From Lachnospiraceae bacterium (GTDB taxonomy: Bacteria; Bacillota; Clostridia; Oscillospirales; Ruminococcaceae), in NCBI GenBank assembly GCA_023664705.1, contig JAMPFE010000074.1, positions 1 to 9,676 of the forward strand: a stretch of 9,676 nt of DNA. The letters run 5' to 3'. Made by a program: the position numbers and the translations under genes. This document shows positions 1-6,459 of this stretch, piece by piece. A model generated the notes under the pieces. The model was given only the letters and a program-made list of their open reading frames with translations. It was not told where the DNA came from and did no database searches. The first letter of the stretch is position 1, and every line of letters begins with the position of its first letter.

Positions 1-14
1 TCGGTTTTTATCAT
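1..14 (-). CDS. Start of a downstream gene, partial (probable ABC ATPase)
   Basis: Only the first codons (ATG ATA AAA ACC, M-I-K-T) lie in the window. The ATG overlaps the TGA stop of the permease in an ATGA arrangement. A good ribosome binding site (GGGAGG, about 8 nt before the ATG) sits inside the permease 3' end at about 20-27. This layout shows that a translationally coupled gene follows. FtsX/MacB-type permeases are usually paired with a cytoplasmic ATP-binding subunit, so an ABC ATPase is the best guess, but nothing in four codons proves it. Confidence 0.5.
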
Positions 15-2689
15 TGTCTTGTCCTCCCCGAATTAAGGTCGTTTGCTATATCGCGTTTGAATTTTCTCAGTGAAATTACCGTTAAAATTAAGGTTATCGC
101 GGAAAAAACCGCAAGGAATATCAGCGTTGGAATTTCAAGGTTGGTCTGCCACCAGTTGTTTTTCATAAAGATCGTTTCGCCGAGCTTCTCCGCAAGCTTA
201 TCGCCCGACATCCAAAGCTCGTCCCATTTGTTCGCCATGTAATTCGCCGAGAGTTGTGACGCTTTAAGCGCGATATAAGAAAAAATTACCGCCAAGAAAG
301 GAATTTTTAAATTCTTATAAAGCAGAACCTTTTTGATCTTTGAAAGGGGAGCGCCCTGCGCACGAAGCACGGAGATTTGGTATCCGTTTTTGCGTATTTT
401 CATCGCAATTCCGTTAAAATACGCCGAAAAACCGAGTAACGACATCACGATAAGAGTAAGAATTATTCCGCCCGCGTTTCTTAAACGTTTAAGGAATTCG
501 TTGGTTTTGAGCTGCGTTATCGAGGTCAACGACATCTTAGCGTCCGAGGGGAAAATTATTCCTTCGAGCTTCTCCGTTGCGAAAACATCCGTATAGCGCG
601 CGTTGTGAAGTCCCATTTTTTCGGCGCCCGCTGCTGTTGTGAGGAAGCTGTACCCTGTTTCGCCGTTTGCCGTAAGGCGCTTTAAAAGCGGATCGGCGTT
701 GTCCGGAATTCTGATGACCGCGCCGATTTTTACCGGCTCGGAAACGTTTATATCGGATATTCCGTAGGTCTCCTCCCCGTACAGCGCGGACGCGAAAACA
801 TACGATTCTTCGGCAGTGAACGGCGGTATCTCCGTTGTTGAAACGACAAGTATTTCCTCGCCGGCGTTTATTTTCTCAATATTTATCTCGCCCCTGCTGA
901 CATATTCGGAAAGCGCTTTTATCGCCTTTTCATCGGACAGACATGTCGGTGCGCGGTATAGATTTTCAGAGCCTATCTGCCCCTCGTCGAAGAAGTTCCG
1001 ATATTCCTCGGTCGAGTACATAAGCAGCATCTCGCGTGTTTGCGGTACCGAGAAATCTATTTGATTTTCAAGAGCGTTGTCAATTTCCTCGCTGATAATA
1101 AAAGGCTGCTCCAGAAAGCCCGCTGCGTATGCGTACTCGGGAAACGTGTTTGCCAGATTGTCATCAAATCCGCTGTCGAAATCCGCCTGCGCAATCGAAA
1201 ATTGACCGGACGGATTGTATATGTTTCCCATGCCCGTTATCTGCGGCGGTGTGCAGAAATAATATTCTTCGACGTTCGTTTTTTGCATATCGATACCGCC
1301 CGCGTAAAGCTCGCTTACGGGCGCGCCGAGCATTATCGACTGCGCGTATTTTCCGTTCACCGAATAATACATATAGCTGAAAACCGTGCTCACGCAAATC
1401 AAAACAACGCACGCGCATTGAACGAGCGAAGTCGTTCCCCCGCGGAAAACTCGGTTAAAACAACGCGTGAGCCCCCTCGGGCGCGCGTTTTTCTTGGGGT
1501 TCTTGAACTTAATCTTTACGGTGATTAGATTCAAAAAATACGACAAAATCATTATCGAAACGGAAAAAATGCCCGAAAAAACAAACGGGTCGACGCTCCG
1601 CGAGGTTACATAATAATCGGTCGTAAATCCGCTTATATTCGGCTCCCCGAGGAACAGCACTTTTACGGCGAGAATTAGGAAATAAATTGCCGTCCCCGTC
1701 AGAAATCCCGCAAGCGTCGTAGCGATCGACAGCGCGGCGCACTCCGCGGCGTACATTCCAAGGCGCTTTGCGCGGGACATTCCGATTTTTTTCAATATTG
1801 CAATGCTGCTTTGGCGTTCAAGGAAGATAGTTCGTATAACGGTAAAAACCGACAAAACGGCAACTGCGCCGCCCGCCAAGAAAAGCAGATTATAAAAATC
1901 AGCCGTATGTTTACTGAATGTTGAGTGATTTCCGCCGATAGTTCCCGCGCCGACAATGTTCGCCATGAAGGTGCTTTTATCTTGATCCATCTTTTCCGAA
2001 AGTGTATCAATGATACGCGTGAATTCGGGCGAGTTTTCCGCCTCCTCCGTAGTCAGCTTTTTGCTTACAATACCCGAAAAATAATCAATCCGCGCCTGCG
2101 AGCTTCCCTCGAGCTCCCCGAGCAGTATAAGCGGCAGGGTTCTGCACTCGGGCATTTCGTGACCGTCAAGCTGATTGTAGACAGAGTTTTCCCCCAGTGC
2201 CGAGCCGTTTATGAGGGAAATATCCGTAATTCCCGTAACGGTATATTCCCTATTGTCAAACGATATTTTGTCACCCGTTTTCCCCGTCCAATAAAGCGCG
2301 TTCAGCACTGCACGGTCAACGGCGATCTCGTTTTCGGCGGACGGTAAACGCCCGTCCTCAAGCTTTATCCGCATGATATTATGCGGGTCGTCTATAGTGC
2401 CGAACGCGAAACCGTCGAATTCGCCGAATTTATACGCCGACGCGGTTTTTATTCTTTTGTTTTCGTTCAAAACTATCGCTCTCAGCTCGTCGTTTGAATT
2501 ATAGATAACAAGCTCTTCCGCTCCGTTCGAGTAAATATTTTCATCAAAATAACGATTGTTTAGCTCCCTTTGCACGAGCCAATAAACAAGCGTTATCGAC
2601 GTTAAAAGCACCGCCGAAAAAATAAGTGCCGCAAGATTCTTTTTATGCTTTCTCCAATATTTAAAAAGTATATATACCGATGTTTTCAT
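11..2689 (-). CDS. FtsX/MacB-like ABC transporter permease, 8 TM
   Basis: An 892-residue membrane protein, probably the permease of an ABC transporter that couples cytoplasmic ATP hydrolysis to work on the outer face of the membrane (peptide or antibiotic export, lipoprotein handling or signalling). Predicted TM segments lie near residues 18-39, 265-289, 315-347, 369-391, 420-441, 740-763, 796-813 and 853-874. Two large extracytoplasmic regions (about 40-264 and 442-739) separate them, so the chain is two FtsX-type units fused in tandem. The cytoplasmic loop after TM2 has the typical FtsX coupling-helix pattern (ERQSSIAILKKIGMSRAKRL, about 291-310), and a second degenerate copy (SVLRAQGAPLSKIKKV) lies near 773-789. 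The start is the ATG at 2687-2689, preceded by AAGGAG with 5 nt spacing. Its stop overlaps the next gene. The substrate is unknown. Similar permeases serve bacitracin/lantibiotic resistance or uncharacterised exporters; the lack of a BceB-like 10-TM layout argues against a simple BceB. Confidence 0.88.
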   Translation of the reverse strand: MKTSVYILFKYWRKHKKNLAALIFSAVLLTSITLVYWLVQRELNNRYFDENIYSNGAEELVIYNSNDELRAIVLNENKRIKTASAYKFGEFDGFAFGTIDDPHNIMRIKLEDGRLPSAENEIAVDRAVLNALYWTGKTGDKISFDNREYTVTGITDISLINGSALGENSVYNQLDGHEMPECRTLPLILLGELEGSSQARIDYFSGIVSKKLTTEEAENSPEFTRIIDTLSEKMDQDKSTFMANIVGAGTIGGNHSTFSKHTADFYNLLFLAGGAVAVLSVFTVIRTIFLERQSSIAILKKIGMSRAKRLGMYAAECAALSIATTLAGFLTGTAIYFLILAVKVLFLGEPNISGFTTDYYVTSRSVDPFVFSGIFSVSIMILSYFLNLITVKIKFKNPKKNARPRGLTRCFNRVFRGGTTSLVQCACVVLICVSTVFSYMYYSVNGKYAQSIMLGAPVSELYAGGIDMQKTNVEEYYFCTPPQITGMGNIYNPSGQFSIAQADFDSGFDDNLANTFPEYAYAAGFLEQPFIISEEIDNALENQIDFSVPQTREMLLMYSTEEYRNFFDEGQIGSENLYRAPTCLSDEKAIKALSEYVSRGEINIEKINAGEEILVVSTTEIPPFTAEESYVFASALYGEETYGISDINVSEPVKIGAVIRIPDNADPLLKRLTANGETGYSFLTTAAGAEKMGLHNARYTDVFATEKLEGIIFPSDAKMSLTSITQLKTNEFLKRLRNAGGIILTLIVMSLLGFSAYFNGIAMKIRKNGYQISVLRAQGAPLSKIKKVLLYKNLKIPFLAVIFSYIALKASQLSANYMANKWDELWMSGDKLAEKLGETIFMKNNWWQTNLEIPTLIFLAVFSAITLILTVISLRKFKRDIANDLNSGRTRQ

Positions 2690-2698
2690 TCTATCTCC

Positions 2699-2710
2699 TT
2701 ATCCGGATAA
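2699..2710. repeat. 12-bp perfect palindrome next to the permease RBS
   Basis: TTATCCGGATAA is a perfect palindrome. Read on the minus strand, its last bases (ATAAGGAG) run directly into the permease ribosome binding site. It could be an operator or part of a small RNA structure that affects RBS access. A chance palindrome of this length is also possible. Confidence 0.35.
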
Positions 2711-2717
2711 TATGTTT

Positions 2718-2750
2718 GGGCATGCGCAAAGCTGTGCCGTGCGCATGCCC
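2718..2750 (-). other. Strong stem-loop between secreted-protein gene and permease
   Basis: An 11-bp perfect inverted repeat (GGGCATGCGCA at 2718-2728, complement at 2740-2750) with an 11-nt loop lies between the 3' end of the secreted-protein gene and the permease start. On neither strand is it followed by a run of T, so it is not a canonical intrinsic terminator. On the minus-strand transcript it could be a processing or stability element or a partial terminator that lowers permease expression relative to the secreted protein. Confidence 0.55.
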
Positions 2751-2775
2751 GGTTATACTCAAGCGGTATTTTATT

Positions 2776-3282
2776 TTAACGGATTCCCTGTGGGTTTTTT
2801 AAAACACCGTACAGTGTAAATGAGCCGTTTGATGTTTGTCCATAGCTGTTGCATATGATTTCAACATCATAATATCCTTGTGTAAGCGTAACATTAGTTG
2901 TTAGTGTGCCGGGCATACCGGGGGAATGCGCAGGAATGGACAATGTAGCATTTGCTGTTCCTGTTGTCGACCATGTACCTTTTTTCCAAAAGCGAATGGT
3001 TGTACCATAAGTTCCGGAGTTGCCGAATGTCACTTTATATGTTCCGTCTGCGGTTACATAAAATGAATTATTTTCCATAGCACCCGCATTTTTCCCGTGT
3101 CCGCTTAAGCGTAAATTCCCGTCAACGGAGTAGCTGCATTGATAATACGGTACTGCGTTTTCCATTCCAAAGGATTGTGTCAATACGCCCGTAGCAAACG
3201 CATTTGAACCGAGTGCCGCGAACATCATAACGACTGCCATAAGTACGACTGTCGCTTTCTTAAATAATTTGGTTTTAATCAT
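2776..3282 (-). CDS. Small secreted beta-rich protein
   Basis: A 168-residue protein of unknown function, predicted to be exported by Sec. The N-terminus is a classic signal peptide: basic MIKTKLFKK, a hydrophobic core (about 11-27) and a likely AFA cleavage site after residue 30. The mature part of about 138 residues is rich in Gly, Thr, Ser and aromatics in alternating patterns, suggesting a beta-sandwich. It has only two cysteines (49 and 144), which could pair. No catalytic motif, lipobox or sortase motif is seen. The start is the ATG at 3280-3282, with GGAGG seven nt upstream. The reading frame stays open further upstream to 3345, but that extension has no RBS and crosses the likely transcription start. 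The mature N-terminus carries a PYY motif (45-47), also seen in the neighbouring secreted protein. It lies just upstream of the permease gene. Confidence 0.8.
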   Translation of the reverse strand: MIKTKLFKKATVVLMAVVMMFAALGSNAFATGVLTQSFGMENAVPYYQCSYSVDGNLRLSGHGKNAGAMENNSFYVTADGTYKVTFGNSGTYGTTIRFWKKGTWSTTGTANATLSIPAHSPGMPGTLTTNVTLTQGYYDVEIICNSYGQTSNGSFTLYGVLKNPQGIR

Positions 3283-3353
3283 AGTAAATCCTCCATAATT
3301 TTCCTCGGAGAGCACATCCCCGAACTTCTGTTCTCGCCAAACCATCGCCTTTA

Positions 3354-3362
3354 ATTATAGCA
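3354..3362 (-). promoter_or_regulatory. Extended -10 promoter for the secreted-protein gene
   Basis: On the minus strand the bases read TGC-TATAAT, a perfect -10 hexamer (3354-3359) with an extended TGn. No good -35 lies at 16-18 nt, which is tolerable with an extended -10. The transcript would start near 3347, leaving an untranslated leader of about 65 nt before the ATG at 3282. Confidence 0.6.
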
Positions 3363-3450
3363 CGACCAACATCACAAGAAATAACCTTCTCATAATTTTG
3401 TATAAGTGCATAAATTTCAAAGGGGATTTTCAGCACTTTCACCAAATCAC

Positions 3451-3873
3451 CTAAACCGATTTTTCATCGCTGTAAACAGTGATAGTCTCGGTCTTGCCGT
3501 TTTTGTCCATCAGCGTGAAAACCGTCTTGAGACGATACTTGCCACTTGACAGACCCGTTTTCGTGTTGGACATAGTAAACGTGTCTGAATACGCCGTTTT
3601 TGTCCACTCCGTGTTGTCGTATGTGCTCCAAATCCACAAAAAGCCCTGTTTCTGGAGCGTTTGCTCGACGACGATCTTTGTCACGTCCGACGTGCCTTTT
3701 GTCGTGCTTCTGCATATTGCCGTTGTACCGCTTATGGAAACATCTGACGTTGCATTGCTCGCTTTTTCATAATACGGCTGAACGATACTTGTCTGAACCG
3801 TCTGCGCGTTTGCCGTTACGGGCAGCGCAAAGCACATCAGCAGACACATCAGAAGTGAAATGACCCTGCGCAT
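3451..3873 (-). CDS. Small secreted protein, DUF6147-like
   Basis: A 140-residue exported protein of unknown function. The signal peptide covers MRRVISLLMCLLMCFALPVTANA, with likely cleavage after residue 23. The mature part starts with a short linker ending in VQPYY (31-35), then a beta-rich domain (SDVSISG, KIVVEQTLQKQG, WIWSTYDNTEW, DTFTMSNTK, SSGKYRLKTVFTLMD). This layout, a PYY-like motif then an Ig-like domain with a Trp-rich strand and a final GKYRLK...TVYS pair, resembles the DUF6147-type small secreted proteins of gut Clostridia; that is recognition by eye, not a search. The ATG at 3871-3873 is chosen because GGGAGG lies just upstream; a GTG at 3880-3882 would overlap that RBS. It follows the anti-sigma gene by 85 bp and is a plausible member of the sigma regulon. 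Confidence 0.78.
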   Translation of the reverse strand: MRRVISLLMCLLMCFALPVTANAQTVQTSIVQPYYEKASNATSDVSISGTTAICRSTTKGTSDVTKIVVEQTLQKQGFLWIWSTYDNTEWTKTAYSDTFTMSNTKTGLSSGKYRLKTVFTLMDKNGKTETITVYSDEKSV

Positions 3874-3928
3874 AATTACCACCTCCCTCTTACGGGAACA
3901 CCAAGTTTTCCCTTTTCATAATGAAAGC

Positions 3929-3953
3929 GAAATAGCACACCCAATCGTGACAG
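3929..3953 (-). promoter_or_regulatory. Weak candidate promoter before the first secreted-protein gene
   Basis: In the gap between the anti-sigma stop and the secreted-protein start, the minus strand reads GTGTGCTATTTC. This shares GTGCTAT with the two better promoters at 3354-3362 and 5194-5202. Further upstream is TGTCAC (3948-3953) which, with CGCTTT 17 nt downstream, could instead be read as an ECF-type site. Both readings are weak. Confidence 0.25.
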
Positions 3954-3958
3954 CCTTT

Positions 3959-4642
3959 TTAAAAATTTTTTGGGAAATCAACGATTTTTGTAGAAAGTGC
4001 CAAATTTATCGCTTCGTTTTTGGTTATAACGCCATAAATTTCTAAAAGATATCCGTCATATACCCAGTATAATAATGTGTTGTTTTCAAATTCCAACACA
4101 AATCCGTCGTTCTCCGAATACAAAGACAGCATCTCCACATCTGCTTTTTCCGTATTGATTTGCCCCATACTTCCGTCGTGTATGATATGTTGGTCAAGGG
4201 TTACTTTAATGTCACCGCGTTGATAGGTCAGCGTTGACCCTATGAGCGGCACTATATCGTAATCAACAAGCATCCAACCGTCCTCCTCCGGCAGCCCGTA
4301 GAGTTCCTCAATGGTTGTCTTGTCGGAGGGGTGGTTTTCGAGAAGCAATTTCGAGTAGTCGACTTTATCAACAAAGCCGTATCTTCCGAGGCTTACAGCC
4401 GCGAACGCCGTTCCGCCTACCAACAGCGCCGCCGATACCATTCCCGACACAATCAGCTTTCTTGCGCGTTTGAGCGTCCAGCGCTTGTCGAATCTGTTCC
4501 GGCGGAGATCACGCAGCGTTTTGCGTTCCCATAACCTGTATGCGAGCGAAAAGCGGTGCTTCTTTTCAACCCTCATCAAACGCTCCGTCCGCTCTTCAAA
4601 GGTTTCTTTAATAGCCTGAGCTATCTTTTCGTCAAACGTCAT
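3959..4642 (-). CDS. Probable membrane anti-sigma factor with DUF4367-like sensor domain
   Basis: A 227-residue single-pass membrane protein that probably holds the ECF sigma factor inactive until an envelope signal is sensed. Residues 1-61 are cytoplasmic, charged and strongly basic (DLRRNRFDKRWTLKRARK), and would contact sigma. A TM helix spans about 63-85 (LIVSGMVSAALLVGGTAF). Residues 90-227 are extracytoplasmic and end in a beta/helix pattern (LLYWVYDGYLLEIYGVITKN, then EAINLALSTKI) typical of DUF4367. No zinc-binding HxxxCxxC anti-sigma motif is present. The start is the ATG at 4640-4642 with AAGGGG seven nt upstream. The frame stays open to 4696, but that stretch lies inside the sigma gene. 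The 11-nt overlap with the sigma gene implies translational coupling and supports the pairing. Confidence 0.82.
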   Translation of the reverse strand: MTFDEKIAQAIKETFEERTERLMRVEKKHRFSLAYRLWERKTLRDLRRNRFDKRWTLKRARKLIVSGMVSAALLVGGTAFAAVSLGRYGFVDKVDYSKLLLENHPSDKTTIEELYGLPEEDGWMLVDYDIVPLIGSTLTYQRGDIKVTLDQHIIHDGSMGQINTEKADVEMLSLYSENDGFVLEFENNTLLYWVYDGYLLEIYGVITKNEAINLALSTKIVDFPKNF

Positions 4643-5162
4643 AATCGTACCCCTTTTCACGCAAGATTTTCGCCAATCTTTTTCGCGCTCGTTCAATATA
4701 TTTGCGGATATTGCTCTCGGGAATGCCCATTGCCCCGCTTATTTCCTTAGGACTCATCTCCTTGAATAAATATAGGACGAGCATTTCATAATCCCTATGC
4801 GACAATTCATTCATAGCATTCTTAATCACCTCGACGGTCACATTTGAGAGAGCCGCTTCATCAACGCGTTCGTCCGCGCTCAAATCGAATTGCTCCTCCA
4901 GATCCTCTATCGGGTGATTGCTTCGCCGTCTATATATGTCAATAGCACGGTGTTCTATAATGGAAGCGAAATAGCTGCCCCTTTCGTGACAGGGTATTTG
5001 TGAAATTTTTTCAAGATTGTTAATTATCCACAAAAAAGTGTCCTGTATAATGTTCTCTGCATCGGTTTCGTTATGCAAAATATCCAAAGCTATTTTGTAC
5101 ATCATCTGTCTGTATGTTTTGAAAAGTTCATTCACAAGTTCGTTATCGGAATTTTTCGGCAT
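4632..5162 (-). CDS. ECF-type RNA polymerase sigma factor
   Basis: A 176-residue sigma-70 family protein of ECF size. Region 2 covers about 12-80, with the core-binding helix DAENIIQDTFLWIINNL (34-50) and the -10-recognising basic stretch HRAIDIYRRR (71-80). An acidic linker (85-104) follows. Region 4 is about 113-165, with the HTH SPKEISGAMGIPESNIRKYI contacting the -35. No region 1 or 3 is present, as is usual for ECF factors. The start is the ATG at 5160-5162; its RBS is weak (GCGGGG), but the promoter at 5194-5222 allows only a short leader, which fixes the start. It overlaps the anti-sigma gene by 11 nt. Expected role: transcribe an envelope-stress regulon, possibly including the secreted-protein and ABC genes downstream. 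Confidence 0.9.
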   Translation of the reverse strand: MPKNSDNELVNELFKTYRQMMYKIALDILHNETDAENIIQDTFLWIINNLEKISQIPCHERGSYFASIIEHRAIDIYRRRSNHPIEDLEEQFDLSADERVDEAALSNVTVEVIKNAMNELSHRDYEMLVLYLFKEMSPKEISGAMGIPESNIRKYIERARKRLAKILREKGYDYDV

Positions 5163-5193
5163 TTTGCACGCCCCGCTTTCGTCATTTTGTCAT

Positions 5194-5222
5194 ATTATAG
5201 CACAAGAACGGAGATTTTGCAA
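5194..5222 (-). promoter_or_regulatory. Sigma-A promoter of the sigma/anti-sigma operon
   Basis: On the minus strand: TTGCAA (5217-5222), a 17-bp spacer, then TATAAT (5194-5199) preceded by an extended TGC. The transcript would begin near 5187, about 25 nt before the sigma ATG. This is a vegetative promoter, so the sigma factor has basal expression not dependent on itself. Confidence 0.75.
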
Positions 5223-5243
5223 GTGCAAACAAAATTTTCCCTC

Positions 5244-5272
5244 TTGACAAACCTCTCACAACGTGATAGAAT
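5244..5272 (+). promoter_or_regulatory. Sigma-A promoter of the rightward HTH-protein gene
   Basis: Consensus TTGACA (5244-5249), a 17-bp spacer and TAGAAT (5267-5272) with an extended TGA just before it. Transcription would start near 5279. A small inverted repeat, TCAC-aac-GTGA (5256-5266), fills the spacer against the -10 and could be an operator. The -35 boxes of this and the leftward promoter are about 22 bp apart, so the two promoters are divergent and close enough to influence each other. Confidence 0.8.
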
Positions 5273-5301
5273 ATAATAATCTAATAATGAAAGGGGAAAA
5301 T

Positions 5302-6354
5302 ATGACGGAAAATTTGTTAAACGACACACCCATAACGCTCGAATCGCTCCGCGAACAGTTTCTCGAAAACGACTTCACAATAATGCCCGCCACTCTCCCC
5401 GAAAATATGAGCGAGGTCGAAGCGGAGTTGTACAATAAGGTCATCGATTTTATTAACGATGACTGGCAGGAAACCGCGAAAGAAGTGGGTCTGAAACGCC
5501 CGCAGATGTGTTACTCCGAGGATTTTATTCCCGAAGCTCTTCGGCTTCGCGTTTCGAGAATAGTAGCTAACGCGATCATAAAAATCGTGCGCGATGAAAA
5601 GGTTTTGGACAATATGCTCACAACGTTCATATTGCCCCAAATGTTTTCCCCTCTCACTGATCTGGTTGAAGAGATCGACAAAACGGGGCTTGCGGGCGAT
5701 GATGCAAAAGAGCTTCTTGAAATTTTGAAAAATCCCGCGGAACTTGACGAAAGCCCCGTTGAAGATGAAACAGCGATTGATGATTTCGACTCGGATAATG
5801 TGTTTTTCGACGATGAAACGATCGAAGAACTGCGAAAAGAATTCGGAGATGAGATTGCCGACAAAGCCAAAGATATAAATCTGTGTTTCCATGCCGACGA
5901 TTTGCTGAAACACATGGTAGAGCTGCTTATGAGCGCTATGGACGTGCAAAGTCTCATAGAAATTGCGCTTGCAAATCCCGTTGCCGAGGACTTCAACCGC
6001 AATAATCCGTTAAACTATGCCAAGAGAGATTTTGAAAAATCTTGGTATCACACCCGAACGGCTCAAACGATTTCGCTTGATGAAATTATCGAGAATGCCG
6101 ATTCAAGCGGCAGAGCGGAAATTCCCAACGCGGTCGACATAGAGGCAGTCGGTATTGCCGCGATTTCCGCAGAAGAATTTCTTAACGCTCTCGATGAAAC
6201 CGACCAAAAAATTGTCGATATGCTCGTAAAAAAATTTACGCAGTCCGAAATCGCGGACGAGGTCGGACTTTCGCAAAGCGCTGTGTCAAGGCGTTTGAAG
6301 AAACTATCGACACTCGGAAAAGATTTTGAAAAAAATTTTTCAAACAACGCATAA
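5302..6354 (+). CDS. Sigma-region-4-like helix-turn-helix protein
   Basis: A 350-residue cytoplasmic protein, probably a DNA-binding transcription regulator of the element. The only clear domain is at the C-terminus: residues 293-340 (ETDQKIVDMLVKKFTQSEIA followed by DEVGLSQSAVSRRLKKL) form an HTH like sigma-70 region 4 or a LuxR/sigma-like HTH. The stretch before it (about 236-265, WYHTRTAQTISLDEI) recalls the sigma region 3-4 linker. Residues 145-185 are very acidic (ESPVEDETAIDDFDSDN) and probably a flexible linker; residues 1-140 are mainly helical with no recognised motif. No region 2 is seen, so a bona fide sigma factor is doubtful. The ATG at 5302 is chosen because it follows AAAGGGG and the -10 at 5267-5272; an in-frame GTG at 5263 lies inside the promoter. 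It is followed by an intrinsic terminator. Confidence 0.75.
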   Translation: MTENLLNDTPITLESLREQFLENDFTIMPATLPENMSEVEAELYNKVIDFINDDWQETAKEVGLKRPQMCYSEDFIPEALRLRVSRIVANAIIKIVRDEKVLDNMLTTFILPQMFSPLTDLVEEIDKTGLAGDDAKELLEILKNPAELDESPVEDETAIDDFDSDNVFFDDETIEELRKEFGDEIADKAKDINLCFHADDLLKHMVELLMSAMDVQSLIEIALANPVAEDFNRNNPLNYAKRDFEKSWYHTRTAQTISLDEIIENADSSGRAEIPNAVDIEAVGIAAISAEEFLNALDETDQKIVDMLVKKFTQSEIADEVGLSQSAVSRRLKKLSTLGKDFEKNFSNNA

Positions 6355-6396
6355 AATAACCTCGCCCATGTCGTTAGTATATAGAGGACAAGATTT

Positions 6397-6426
6397 CCCG
6401 TCGTTCTTCGGCGGGATTTTTGTTTT
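6397..6426 (+). terminator. Rho-independent terminator after the HTH gene
   Basis: A 7-bp stem (CCCGTCG at 6397-6403 with CGGCGGG at 6409-6415, one G-U pair) with a 5-nt loop is followed by ATTTTTGTTTT. It lies 42 nt after the HTH-protein stop and 31 nt before the TTG start of the ATPase gene. No convincing promoter lies between terminator and ATPase, so read-through here may set ATPase level. Confidence 0.8.
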
Positions 6427-6442
6427 CGGAAAAATATTTGAC

Positions 6443-6459
6443 AGGAGGAAAACTTATTG
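6443..6459 (+). promoter_or_regulatory. Ribosome binding site with TTG start
   Basis: A perfect AGGAGG (6443-6448) lies 8 nt before TTG (6457-6459). This is the main reason to start the ATPase at the rare codon TTG rather than at the ATG at 6493, which has only GAGG five nt upstream. Confidence 0.65.

Noticed and set aside
1040..1528. A 162-codon plus-strand open frame inside the permease region
   Set aside because: It is opposite a clearly coding FtsX permease, has no RBS and no recognisable domain.
2718..2750. Intrinsic terminator call for the 11-bp hairpin
   Set aside because: No T run follows on either strand, so it is listed only as a stem-loop.
3283..3345. A 21-residue N-terminal extension of the second secreted protein
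   Set aside because: It would begin at or before the predicted transcription start and would put a charged tail in front of a normal signal peptide; the ATG at 3282 has a clear RBS.
5263..5301. Upstream GTG or ATG start for the HTH protein
   Set aside because: The GTG lies within the promoter, before the expected transcript start, and the ATG at 5287 overlaps the ribosome binding site used by the ATG at 5302.
5317..5949. A 210-codon minus-strand open frame opposite the HTH gene
   Set aside because: It is antisense to a gene with a good promoter, RBS and recognisable HTH; the product looks like reverse-strand shadow composition.
6325..6344. A 20-bp near-palindrome (TTTGAAAAA / TTTTTCAAA) at the end of the HTH gene
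   Set aside because: It lies within coding sequence made of AAA and TTT codons, so low complexity explains it.
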